Assembly (NCBI GenBank): GCA_036346205.1
Contig: JARFJB010001166.1
Span: 13,056,501 to 13,120,500 of the forward strand
From: Vesta saturnalis
Taxonomy: Eukaryota; Arthropoda; Insecta; Coleoptera; Lampyridae
DNA length: 64,000 nt
Direction: 5' to 3'
Positions 22,541 to 34,544 of the stretch are shown piece by piece. Numbering within the stretch: the first letter of the stretch is position 1; each line of letters begins with the position of its first letter. The position numbers were made by a program, and so were the translations under genes. The notes beneath the pieces are model-generated. The model worked only from the letters and a program-made list of their open reading frames with translations. It made no database searches and was not told where the DNA came from.

Positions 22541-24937
22541 ATGAAGAAATTCAAAGACATACGATCGTTTTTCAAATCTGCCATAAATCAACCCGACAAA
22601 GATGAGACTGAGACAAGGCAAACGTCTACTCCAGTATGTGACTCAACAACAAATATTGAGATAGCTTGTGATTTAACACAATCTTCAACTTCAAATAAGA
22701 AAATGTTGGTGGAGGCATACGAGAAGATGTAAATAAAGTCGCTGAAGAAGGGCAAGGTAGCAAAACATCCGATGTTTTACATCTGCAGAAACAAATCAAA
22801 GAGGACGAAATGATCCAGAAGATCAAGATCTGGGAACTCTTGATAGTGGTCCTTCGCAGCCAAGGGCCCAAGGGTTGTTTTTCCAAAAGTTCATTTGGAG
22901 ATAGACGGAGATCGTTTTCGTCTCAATTCTTTGATACTTATCAGTGGCTTGAATATAGTGTGAAGTTAGATAAAGCGTTCTGCTTTGTCTGCAGACATTT
23001 TCGGCATTCTGCAAATATTCGAGATCAAAATGAAAAGTTTTCGATTAATGGGTTCAGTAATTGGAGGAAACTAAGTGAGTCGCTGAAAAACATGACACCT
23101 CTTTGGCTCACAGTGACTGTATGCAAAGGTTTGTAGGCTACAAGCATTCCTTGAAGTCCGGAAATGTTCATAAGAAGCTAACCATACAACATGAAGAATT
23201 GATAATACAGAACCGAGATTATATGATAAAATTAATCGACATGATTTTATACTTGACACGTCAAGGGCTGCCACTCCGAAGACACCGAGAAGACGCAACA
23301 TCTACTAACCGAGAAAATTTTCTGGAGTTGGGTGAACTTATGGCAAAACATGACACGAATTTTTCGATGCATCTAGACAGACATATCAGTTATTGCAGTT
23401 CCAAAATACAAAATGAAATAATAAGCATCGCATCTCAACTTGTTATTGAACAGATTGTAGAAGAAGTGCGGCAATGTGGTTTTTTTTCGATAATGGTTGA
23501 TGAAGCTAGGTGCTACAAACAAGAACAATTGTCCGTGGCAATCAGATATACCGTAGGCTTGGAAGTTGAGGAACGTTTTCTTGGTTTCGTAGATTGTTCT
23601 TCTTCTAGATATGCCGAGAGTTTAAAAATACTTATTAAAACGTATCTAAGTAAATGCAGTTTGTTGAATAACGCCATATTAATTGGCCAATCTTATGAAG
23701 GAGCCAGTGTTATGTCTGGGAAACACCAAGGACTGCAAACCAAAATAAGGGAGGATCATCCACAAGCCATTTACTTTCATTGCTTGGCACACAGGATGAA
23801 CTTGGTAATTGTCGACAGTTGTGCTAAGGTGTCTACTGCAGCTGCATGTTTCAACACTCTGGAGGCAATATACGTCCACTTTTCACAACCCGGTCATCAC
23901 TCTCATTTCATAAACGCCCGTGATGCTCTAGGTATAAAGTCGGGGGGCGAAATGGGAAGTCTTAGCAGTACCAGTTGGAGTTGTCGATATGAAAATTGCA
24001 AATCCCTTTTGAAAAATTTCCAAGCAATTCGAAATGCTCTGGATGAGGAAATTGAACAAGGGCGAGACAAAAATTCTGTAGAAGCATTTGGAATACAGGC
24101 ATCAATGATAAAGCCACAATGTATCATTTGTTTGTTCGTCTTCCATTCAGTGTTAATGGTCGCAAATGTACTGAGTAAATATTTTCAGAGAAAAGATGCC
24201 ACACTAGGTCAGGCTAGTGATATCATAGATAGCACTATAAGTAGCTTTGAAGGGAAGAGGAACAAATTTGAGGACCGGTGGAGTGAAATATAAAAATTCT
24301 CAGGAGAACAAGACATTTGTTTGGAGCCTTTAAGGATTTCAAAAAAAAAAAGGAAGCAACCACAAAGGCTTAATGACTCAACCCTGGGTAAATCATCTCT
24401 GATCGACATACCTGCAGGAACTACAGCTCCCGAATACTGGAAAGTCAACATTTACTACCAAGTCATGGACAACGTGATTGGCAATATGAAAAAACGACTT
24501 GAAAATCTTCCCCTTGCAAGATCGATTGATTCCTTTATGAAGCTAGATTTGGATCAAGCATTTGAGTTCGTCGCCAATTATCAGAGGGCCTTCAATATCG
24601 AAATCTCAACACTTCAAGCTGAAGTTTTAGTGATACGAAATTTATTCAAAAATAAAAATCTTGAAATCACGTTGGAAAATCTAAAAGTTCAAGTGAAGGG
24701 GGATCTGACTCCAAATCTTTACAAATTGCTGTAGGCCTTCCAATCAGTTCAGCTGGTTGCGAAAGAAGTTTCTCCGCTATGAGGCGGATAAAAACATGGC
24801 TGAGAACCACAATGGTACAAGATAGATTTTCAAATTTATCACTTCTCTGTATCGAAAATGCTTTAGTTAAGCAGAAATTGTCGGCTGAACAAGTTCTCTC
24901 TGTTTGTGAAAACAAGAAAGTCTTTTACTTAAAGTAG
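22541..24937 (+). pseudogene. hAT transposase (TTF/ZMYM1-like), frameshifted
   Basis: The start 'MKKFKDIRSFFK' follows a splice-acceptor-like TTGCAG. Downstream is a TTF-type zinc finger (about 22860-23130: 'KAFCFVCRHF' ... 'HSDC'), then the RNase-H-like core in the long frame 23103-24293: 'IMVDEA' (catalytic D), 'YEGASVMSG', 'HCLAHRMNLVIVD' and 'TSWSCRYE'. After stops at 24291 and 24732 another frame gives the hAT C-terminal dimerisation motif ('SSAGCERSFSAMRRIKTWLR', about 24750-24800), ending in TAA near 24937. At least four frame breaks or stops are visible. Such proteins excise and insert DNA with 8 bp target duplications. Confidence 0.85.
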
Positions 24938-25145
24938 GTATATGACAAACCATGATGATGAAAACCAAAACTGTTTAAAATTGAGAGTGAAAACAAGATT
25001 GACGTAGTTTTCATGCGCATGCATCTATAGAAAAGTGGTGTGTACGCCCCAACAAAATTTTTATACGCATCCCTCCCCAAAAAGAGCCCGTGGGGCCTGG
25101 CCCCCCCCCAGAAAAATTTTGTAGTTTCGCCACTGGACTCGTTGG

Positions 25146-25620
25146 CTATTATTATCAACTAGTTCAGTCATTAAACCTTGGTTCTATTAAATCTTGTCAT
25201 GTTTTTAATGATTTCTTTGTAAAAAAGGCTAAATGTAATTTGATACGTTGCAACAGTCATAGATTTTTTAATAACAGAGTAATCACATGATTTGAGACAA
25301 CCTTGTCAATTAATTGAATCAAATTCAAATAGACACTGTTAAGTACTCTACAGTTCATAGATGGAATAAAATTATAGTCCCCGCAAATCTTGTAATAGTC
25401 GACAGACTGTCTATTCAAAAGTTCAATTTACTCAATGGTTATGAGGTTTCTTTAATATTATGATATATAATTAGTTTACATTGTTATTAAATTATTTATG
25501 TGATGCTACAGCATCCTATGGATGATTGAAATATTTTGTTAACGTATTATACTTATTACTATTACTATTGGATTCTATTTATAAGGCTTGTGCCTATTGA
25601 TCTTCAATAAAAAAAAAAAC
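25146..25620 (+). repeat. LINE 3' tail (copy 2), right flank of hAT
   Basis: Matches 19665-20135, including 'CNSHRFFNNRVIT' in frame and the CAATAAAAAAAA end. The similarity shows that the hAT entered a LINE tail of this family. Confidence 0.65.
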
Positions 25621-26211
25621 TTCTCATATCCTTTGTTTTTTAGAATTTTATTCATATAATCTTTACATTGTATCTGCCACAAACACAGATGGATTTGATA
25701 AATGTTTATAAATTCTGTTATAAACTTCTTCGACATGTAACATGTTTGATCACATTGTTATCACTACAAAATCGATGCAAAATCAGATCGTTGTTTAACT
25801 AACCCCGATATCACACTAATTACTAGTCACTAACACCATAACTGAGATGAGACAAAATTTACGATGAAATCCTATGCATCACACTAACACGCATGCTATA
25901 CAAGTCCAGATGAGTCAAATTGTACGATGAAACTTGGCTTGTCACAGTAACGAAGACATTTTTTCAGCATATTTGACTCGTGTCCTATCAATCAGTCGAG
26001 TCATCCTCTGGTGTATGGTGAGCACTTGTACGAAATTTGAACGCACTATTCTAAAGTTTTTCATTTGTTACATACACAAATAAAACATTTGTCAACAAAC
26101 AATTAAGAAGACCTCAAAATGGGTATTTCCGGTCCTAGTTCAATTTCGAATTTTTTGGCCCATTACAGTCACCTTCCCTTTGGAAATGTAAAAAAAAACA
26201 AACTCAATATA

Positions 26212-29051
26212 CAGGGTTTTCCACGGTAAGTGTTCGTTAGAAGTTTATGTGGTTAGAAACAATTTAGAAATCTGAATTTTTGGACTTAAGAGTTATTTAA
26301 GATTCTCTTTCATTCTAAAATATGTTCAAGGTCATGTTACTTCCGGTTATACCGGAAGTCGACACTAACTTCCTTATTTTTAAATGGAACACCCTGTATA
26401 TTATTTTATTTTTGGATTCTTGACAAAATTTTAGGATGTCTTATAAGGGTTTCCTATACCTTTTTTCAACTGTTTCTTAGATATCTTGATTTTTCAAAAA
26501 TTTGAAATATGTAACCCTATTTTCAACACTGCTTCTTACTTATTTTGACTGATGGAAAGTGCTTCTGGAGTAGACAGAAGCATAAGAACTATACTTTTGA
26601 AATACTCATTGACAATTGATTTATTGCATACATAGTGTTCAAAATTTGATGAACTATTAAACAATTTTCAAAGTTGAAACACTTTGTTAATTCAAATGTG
26701 ACACCCTGTATATTATTGGATGAATAGATGCAGCATTTAGTTATACATCGTTTGGCTATAACATTACCTATACCCATTATGGACAATTTTTTTGTTAATT
26801 AATATTTTCTACTTTAATGTGATTTTTGACAGAAACTGAAATGTTTTTCAAAAATAAAATAAACTTAATTCAAACTACACAAATTCTATTTTATTAAAAC
26901 AGTGAAATAAAACAAGAAGATAACAAAATTGAAAGCATAATAACAAATGAAAAACATAAAACAATTATTTGAATATAACTAGAAGAAAAGTGATAAAAAA
27001 GATAAAATGAATCATTACAAATGTTCCACATAACTGCCAATTTGATTTAAGCATTTTATAACTCTATCATATACTCCTTGCGAAATAGATCACTGAATTT
27101 CTTGTGGATACATACTATTGAATGCAATGTGAACACGATTTAGCAATTCCTCTCTAGTTTGAACTGGCCTAGAGTACACTAATTCTTTATCGACCCCAGA
27201 GGTAAAAGTCCAGGGCGTCAAATCGGGTGATCTCGGTGGCCAGTTCCAAGGTCCTGTGGGCCAATCCACCGATCTTCAAACATCAATGTCAACTGTTGGT
27301 GTACAGCTATAGTGGAGTGTGAGCACCATCCAGCTGATACCAACTGTTTGCCCTGTCACATGCAGGTAGAGTATTTAGAAAATCCATAACAAATCCACGG
27401 AGAATTTCAAGATATCTCGCCCATTCAAATTTTCATCGTACACTTGATATGCCACTCTATTATCCATAACAAAAACGTTAAAACTAAATTGGAACTGGTG
27501 ATACGTTCTATTGTTATATAAGGATTAGCTTGTGCCCAGTAGTGATTATTTCGATCAAAAATTCCTTCTCTACTGAATTGTGATTCATTGGTCCAAATAA
27601 TGTTGTGAAGAAATCTCGGATATTCGGTCATTTGTACAAAATAAATTCACAAAAGTTAACTCGTAGTGCCTGATCACAAAGATGTAATCCTTGCACAGTT
27701 ATTACCGAAAAGGATGCATTTTATACTTCTATAATATTCTGTGGATTGATGTTTGTGAAATATCCAAATCCAGCAGCTGCTGTAATTGAAGTTTGTGGAT
27801 AAGGGTGAAAATAAGCTAACATGTTCACCTCGTTAACTTCATTATCTATTACTGGCTTTAAATGCGTTCGAGTTGCTCTTATACTTCCAGTTGCAATAAA
27901 TCGAGCTTCAATTCTTGCACATTTTCCAGGTGTCATTAATGGTAGGTGTGAATACCGTTCGTTAAACAACCTGCATGTTGCTAACAATTCGTACATTCAC
28001 CATGCTGTAAAACAAATTTAATAAATCATTGTTAGAATATTCTTGAATACATTCCATTATAAACAATACTTAAAAAATTACAAAATCACTTAAATTGTAC
28101 TGATTTGACATTAAATCAGCGTTTTAATGCATGTCAAAATCAAGGCTCACTAGATTGCAGTTTTGGAATTTTATTGGCTTTTATAAAAAATACGGAGTTA
28201 TATGAGTTATAAAATGCTTAAAACAAATTGGCGGTCATGTGGAACATTTGTAATAATTCATTTTATCTTTTTTATCACTTTTCTTCTAGTTATGTTCAAA
28301 TAATTGTTTTATGTTTTTCGTTTGTTATGCTCTCAATTTTGTTATCTTCTTGTTTTATTTCATTGTTTTAATAAAATAGAATTTATGTAGTTTGAATTAA
28401 GCTCATTTTATTTTTGAAAAACATTTCAGTTTCTGTAAAAATCACATTAAAGTAGAAAATATTAATCAACAAGAAAATTGTCGATAATAGGTATAGGTAA
28501 TGTTATAGCCAAACGATGCATAACTAAATGCTGCATCTATTCATCCAATAATATACAGGGTGTCACATTTGAATTAACAAAGCTTTTCAACTTTGAAAAT
28601 TGTTTAATAGTTCATCAAATTTTGAACACCATGTATGCAATAAATCAATTGTCAATGAGTATTTCAAAAGTATAGTTCTTATGCTTCTGTCTACTCCAGA
28701 AGTACTTTCCATCAGTCAAACATAAGTAAGACAAGCAGTGTTGAAAATAGGGTTACATCTTTCAAAATTTTGAAAAATCAAGATATCTAAGAAACAGTTG
28801 AAAAAGGTATGAAACCCTTATAAGACATCCTAAAATGTTGTCAAGAATCCAAAAATAAATTAATATACAGGGTGTTCCATTAAAAATAAGGAAGTTAGTG
28901 GCGACTTCCGGTATAACAGGAAGTAACATGACCTTGAAAATATTTTAGAATGAAAGAGAATCTTAAATAACCCGTAAGTTCAAAAATTCAGATTTCTAAA
29001 TTGTTTCTAACCACATAAACTTCTAACGAACGCCAACCGTGGAAAACCCTG
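26212..29051 (-). mobile_element. Mariner-like element B with about 860 bp inverted repeats
   Basis: Ends CAGGGTTTTCCACGG and CCGTGGAAAACCCTG, flanked by TA on both sides (26210-26211 and 29052-29053). The empty site is visible at about 20752 in the other copy of the segment. The left arm 26212 to about 27075 pairs with about 28190-29051 along nearly its whole length. Internal ACACCCTGTATA motifs (26388, 26701, and inverted in the other arm) repeat the terminal motif. Confidence 0.85.
27010..28005 (-). pseudogene. Mariner-like transposase of element B
   Basis: Order on the minus strand: helix-turn-helix region 27996-27721 ('CRLFNERYSHLPLMTPGKC', 'ARIEARFIATGSI'), then the first catalytic region at 27631-27425 ('IIWTNESQFSREGIF'; family consensus WTDESQF, so the catalytic D is N here), then 'NWPPRSPDLTPW' and 'ELVYSRPVQTREELLNR' down to the C-terminus near 27020. 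Stops and shifts occur throughout. The last 20 or so codons lie within the left inverted-repeat arm. Confidence 0.78.
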
Positions 29052-29851
29052 TATAGTAAAATTAAATGAATGGATTTTGGATGGAAAATCCCATTTATCA
29101 TGCTGTAAAATTTCTGTTTGCTTGCAAAAAGTATTGTTGGCACTCTTAAATATTGGTTATGTAGGCTTAGCAAAATATGCTCCATTAAGTCAATATTATT
29201 TCTTAAGTCTTCGTTAAATTTGAGAGAGAGTGCACGTTTATCTATATAACCAACCTGTAAATGAATAATCTAAATGAATTTTAGTAATTTATGATCTTAA
29301 AATAGACGTACCTAAATACAGTGTGTTGACCAAGAAAACCATTTGTCATCCTCTGGTGTATGGCAAGCACTTGTAGGAAATTTAAACGCGCTATTCTAAA
29401 GTTTTTCATTTGTTACACACACAAATAAAACATTTGTCAACAAACAATTAAGAAGACCTCAAAACGGGTATTTCCGGTCCTAGTTCAATTTCGAATTTTT
29501 TGGCCCATTACAGTAACCTTCCCTTTGGAAATGTAAAAAAAACAAACTCAATATATAGTGACATTAAATGAATGGATTTTTTTTGGAAAATCCCATTTAT
29601 CATGCTGTAAAATTTCTGTTTGCTTGCAAAAAGTATCGTTGGCACTCTTAAATATAGGTTATGTAGGCTTAGCAAAATATACTCCATGAAGTCAATATTA
29701 TTTCTTAAGTCTTCGTTAAATTGGAGAGAGAGTGCATGTTTACCTATATAACTAACCTGTAAATGAATAATCTAAATGAATTTTAGTCATTTATGATCAT
29801 AAAATAGACGTACCTAAATACAGTGTGTTGACCAAAAAAACCATTTGTTTA

Positions 29852-30055
29852 GTACCACCCATAGAAAAAAAAACTTTTTCTATGCATTGAATAAAGAAAA
29901 CTATTCTTTTTCAATGTTTCTATGATACCACCCTTAGAATATATTCTAAGGTACCACCACAGTTTAATCTAGAGCTTTATACTGTGGTACCACCACAGAA
30001 TATGGAAGCTACGCTATTCTGTGGTACCACCATTTTATAGACAATTGTAACACAT
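29852..30055. repeat. Array of short hairpins separated by TACCACC
   Basis: Successive inverted repeats, each preceded by TACCACC: CATAGAAAAA/TTTTTCTATG, the perfect palindrome CTTAGAATATATTCTAAG, ACAGT...ACTGT, and ACAGAATA...TATTCTGT. The homologous region 21035-21215 has the same series but lacks the ACAGT/ACTGT unit. Confidence 0.7.
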
Positions 30056-30292
30056 AACAAAACTTGCGGCTATTTCACGATACATGCAGACCAATAAGAA
30101 ATAGCTTTGAATGTACAGTTTTTAAATGGTTTAATATAGATAGTGTTTATTATGTACCTATCTGTATTATTACAATTATTAAATATAACATTAAGTACTA
30201 CATATAAGTTTTTTATTCTAATTTCTATCGAAACTCAACATAATTTTTACTAATATAAGTTACATAATCTAACTTTATTGACAAATACATTT

Positions 30293-33200
30293 TCATGCAT
30301 TTTGATCTATAATTAATCGTCGAAAGTTACACAGCATAAAACATACAAATACTACATCTTCGGACATTAATACTTCAGTTTCGTTTAAAGTCCCTTTAAG
30401 TATTTTAAATGTTTTGGCAAGATCAATGATTCTTTCGATGTACACCCTCTCACTAGATATTTTCCTGTCATGTTGGATTGTGTTGCATGAAAGTTTATTT
30501 TTCTTTTTAAACAATTTTGGTATGTTCACGTGAATACCATGCGAAGCAACAATATCTTTTATATCAAAACCTTTGTCCGCCATAAACGAATCTCCAGGAT
30601 CACATTGTGATGGTATCCAGTTGTTGCGTTCTACCAGCTGTCGATCACTTACTGATCCCCCATGTGTCGGGCTAACAAGTGACATTAGTCCATCTGGCGT
30701 ACACCCTATCATGACCTTTACAGTATTTTTGTTTTTGTAATGGGAAAACGTCGACGCTGTGCTGTTGGTAATGATGGTTTATCAATTGGAATTTCAGTTC
30801 CATCTAAAATTACCCTTGTACTTGGAAACTTACTATAAAAATCTGTGGGTGCGAAAAATTTTATTAATTGTTTAGAAGGTCAAATTGATACTTCCCTCCA
30901 CTGCAGTGACATAAATTTCACCCAGGTAATTACAATACTTGACACATCCTTAACATTTATATTAAACAAAAGACTTAACTCAAAATGTGTTTTATGTTGG
31001 CCGTAGATATATTAAACTTAGAAAAAATTGATTTAGTATATTATGTAACGGTATAAACAGGTGGCAGAACGGGATTACAGATAAAATTGGCCTTTTTGCA
31101 CCGACCAGTTAGCGTATGGGAGTGGGTAAGATGTTGATACATTTTGCACATCCAGAATAGTAAATCGTACGTAAGTCAAAATAGGGGATGAAGACGTAAT
31201 CAGATCGGTTAAGGGTGCCAGAATGTTTGGTAGTCAAAATAAGGGACGTCGTGCCAAAATTACGAATACATAGCGTGTCTAAACATACAAAAAATATACG
31301 CCTACCTATCCGCAATCAATCCCAGGTGTCCTCGACAGCAACTCAGCAAACCACCTGAAATAGGGCTTCAAAATAGCACTACACGCCTGACAAATAAAAG
31401 CGTGTTAATCACTCAATAAAGTTACGTTACGTTACTACGGCCCAGTGTAAATAATTAGGCATTATATATTAATCTTAACAAAACAAAAAAAGACACCCTT
31501 AATGAATGTACTCTAAATGAATTAATAGTCAAATAAAACACTGAATATCATTAACGCTATCACTCAATAAAGAAACTGAAACTTCGTTACGTTAAAACTT
31601 AAGCTCCTAAATTACCGGTAAGTTTGCAATTTGAAAAAAAAGTACTTTTATGTAACACAAAAGGAGGTTTCACAGAATTAAAACAAATTTATGAGACCTA
31701 AACAAAGCTATAATAAGATAAAAAAATATAAATGTAAACATACGATAATGCGTATATAAAAAAAATAACAAATGCTTCATTGGCGACGGGAGGTCTGGCC
31801 AGAATTCTGCGTAACGCCGTTCTAAATTGCTTAACCTAAATATTTCGTGGAATATTAAACCACACTACTTCAGGGTCAATTGCCCTTTAATACAAAGATG
31901 AAGAGTGTGAAGGCGGAGCGTCAGAATTATGATTACTTACAATAATTAAACCAAAGCAACAACTTAATTTAAGAAGTGACCGACTCCGCTTTCAAACCTT
32001 CGTTAACAAAGAAAATGACGGATACGGAATCTCCCTGATTTGACACAAGATGATGAGTGATAATGTTGACTACTTTTTTTTAACGGTTCCTTGATTGAAT
32101 CTCGGGAAGGTGTTACTGCATTAATTAAAAAACACCTTTTAAGATAATAAATTGTGCGCTCAACTTGCTCGATAACTTTTATCCTTTAAATAGCTTTCTT
32201 TACACTACCAATCCAAAAGGTTATTAACTTTATTTATATAAATATAATTTTAATATTCTGCGAAAGTTCCTTTGTACTTCAACACGCCCTGCACGGCAAT
32301 TAAGTGGCACTTCAAGAACGTTAATTTAATAAGTCCGCAAAAGCGACATAAACCAACGAGGTCACAGAAGCACTAAAATAACACGACGGTGATCCCCAGG
32401 TAACTTGATTACGTAAAATCGGAATCGGCACTAGGTATTGTCCTTTGGTGATTGAGCGAGTTCACTTAAAATCCCTTCACAGGTTTTCTTCAAATAGTAG
32501 GTAACTACCCTCACAACACGAAAGTTCGTTCGTTAAACACCAAAAGGTTCAATCTATCAACGTTCTAACCAACCCCTTAAGCCGTAACAACAGACGTCAC
32601 CGTAACACTCCTCGAGAGCGCTGTCAGTTGCACAAAAAACCAAATTATTACCCAAATTCCATCTTGAATTTTCGAATCCCACCACTCACAAAAAAATCTC
32701 ATTTAATCTAGTTCCACCAATTAAGAAACGGAAGGAGAAGATATGATACCCCCTACCCACAAATTTCGTTCTCAAACGTAAGGGCTCGATAATTTTCACA
32801 ATTCTAAATGTCAGCAGAATCAACGTGAAAAGTATTTCGGTATTTTCATTTAAGTTCAAACAGTTAGTCCCACATTCTATCTTTATGACTCAAAACCAAC
32901 ATACTCAATATTAAGCTGAACCACTGCAATTAACCGACTCCATGTCGCCAGAATGATATCAAATACATTTAAATCTACGTTCCTTCTTTAAATTACTTAA
33001 TTTTGCAAAACTTTCTATTAAATTTTAAGGAAATCAAACGAAATAAACATTATTTAAACTTACATACAACTATTTACAAATAAAACGTTACTCAACATTC
33101 AATAACCGGGGAACAATAAGGAAAACAATCTCTCAAAATTTAAATGCAATATCACGAAAAACTCAATAAATTTAGAAACCAATTATCGATGATTTCAAAC

Positions 33201-34175
33201 CTCATTCCTTAAATTACGGAATAGTAATTCACAAACAAAGAACTTAAGCTCGAAACACACCACCCAGAAAGGTCGCGACACACGTAAATCAAATTCATCC
33301 ATAAAGCTTAACTCCACAGCAAAAATTTGACGGTAAATCGCTAGAAAATCGTGACCCTATCATAATTAATGTGACTAGGTGGATTGTTGTAAAAGTGTTT
33401 TAAATTAAATGATGCACTGCCAAGAGTCTCAAATACAAACAAGAACTTTGTAAATGTTTCTAGACCTGTGTAAAAGTGTATTGCCTTAGTATTGTGTTGC
33501 AAATGTACAACATCAAAAATACTACTACGAAAATTGGTTTGCGTTGCTGTGCTAAAAGAAGTGCTTGTTTCATTAGAAAGATCTGTCTGAACTTCAATGG
33601 AATTCCATGTTAATCTCAGAGTTGACATTGATAGTATGACAAATATCTACTTCAGAAACATTTTCTTGCTGGTCGTGTATAATAACATCATCCTCTTGAA
33701 TTTGAGAGTCCTCTGTTGAAACTTCAACTTGGACACATTCAACGTAATATTCACATTGCTTTGTTTCTGCAAACGAACGTCGCGAGGGGTAACATGTGTT
33801 ATTCTTGTCCATGCAAACTGGCTGGGAACAGCACTTTTTTTCAGTTTTTTAATTTGTAGGGGAGCCCCTGAAAATTAAATTAATCTATAGGTACTGTTCA
33901 CAACAGTAAAATTTAACCTACACGTTACAACTATTGAATGAATAAATAGGTCCAGATTTACTGTGTGCAACCTCTTTATTTTTCTACTTACCAGTTACAG
34001 AAGTTTTTATGTAATCGGAATCTAAAAAATGCTTTTTGCATACTACACTGGTTGGTGTTGGTTCCCATTTATCTCGCCGAATTGCTCTTTTCCACCTTCG
34101 TCGCTGTTTAATATCTTTGAAAAATAAATGTGCTCCAGAATTGGAACATTTGGGTACGCAGCCACACGTTTTCAT
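30293..34175 (-). pseudogene. THAP-domain DDE transposase (ISL2EU-like), split
   Basis: The N-terminal THAP zinc finger is at 34175-33984 ('GCVPKCSNSGAHLFF', 'KRAIRRDKWEPT', 'SVVCKKHFLDSDY'), followed by a probable intron. A linker region at 33812-33341 contains 'QTDLSNETSTSF' and 'HFYTGLETFTKFLF'. After an insertion the transposase resumes near 31038 ('NQFFLSLIYL', 'HFELSLLF'), with the DDE motifs in 'ILDGTEIPIDKPS', 'GGSVSDRQL'/'MADKGFDI' and 'RVYIERIIDLAKTFKIL', ending at 30293. The last 140 codons are open; upstream there are stops and shifts. A family member would bind its own ends through the THAP domain and cut through the DDE core. Confidence 0.78.
31045..33340. mobile_element. Unclassified 2.3 kb insertion in the THAP transposase gene
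   Basis: Bounded on both sides by parts of one transposase. No long frame except short random ones. It contains two copies of TCACTCAATAAAG followed by TTACGTTA-type sequence (about 31410 and 31555), CGCCAGAAT-type motifs, and a TGTAACGG start. It may be a non-autonomous LTR element; no repeated ends could be shown. Confidence 0.45.
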
Positions 34176-34439
34176 AACTATTCTTCACAATTAAGTAAAG
34201 TTTGACACACGTTATGTTCAATACAGAGATTTTCAAACTAAACCGAGTACGCCTGCTGCCCTCTATCAACAGAAATAGTTACGAAAATACGCCATTGTGG
34301 TATCACTGGCAAGGGCAAAAGTGCTTACATTAACCAAGATGTGGCAGCACTCGTCTACTCATCAGCGTCAGTGAAAAGCAATGCTACTACTGACCCTGAG
34401 ACAAATAACAAATATAAATAAGTAAAATAAACAACCTCA

Positions 34440-34544
34440 TGTTCTTGTAAAATTTAACGTAAATCAGTGGCTGTTTATCAATCATTCCCATGTTTATACA
34501 AACTCTGATTGAAATTATTCGGTGTTAATACCAAGATATTCAAT
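34440..34544 (+). promoter_or_regulatory. Conserved 5' flank of the zinc-finger gene at 34509/34545
   Basis: Contains TTTAACGTAAATCA and TTTATACAAA stretches that recur in the same order before the paralog at 53425 (about 53310-53365). A shorter match lies before the paralog at 58579-60258. Probably shared 5' UTR or promoter sequence kept after gene duplication. Confidence 0.5.

Larger units (their letters stand above)
18349..25135 (+). mobile_element. hAT transposon (rearranged, interrupted by a duplicated segment)
   Basis: Terminal inverted repeats CAGTGGCGAAAC (18349-18360) and GTTTCGCCACTG (25124-25135) bound the element. The flanks share TCGTTGG (GTCGTTGG on the left, CTCGTTGG two bases after the right end), fitting an 8 bp hAT target duplication with one mismatch. 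Element sequence occupies 18349 to about 19565 and about 21846 to 25135. The part 18810-19510 is repeated at 21850-22560. Between the two parts lies a copy of the flanking LINE with an empty insertion site (19567-21425). Confidence 0.8.
25621..30270. repeat. Duplicated segment Y2, copy 2, with insertion and internal tandem duplication
   Basis: Matches 20136-21425 but is interrupted at 26212-29051 by mariner-like element B. After the insertion it runs to about 29345, then jumps back: the block beginning CATCCTCTGGTGTATGG (first at about 26005) starts again at 29347 and runs on. The copy therefore holds a tandem duplication of about 510 bp, with the mariner in the first unit. Confidence 0.65.

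Noticed and set aside
22336..22605. 89-residue plus-strand frame
   Set aside because: It covers the 5' UTR and the splice-acceptor region of the hAT transposase in another frame.
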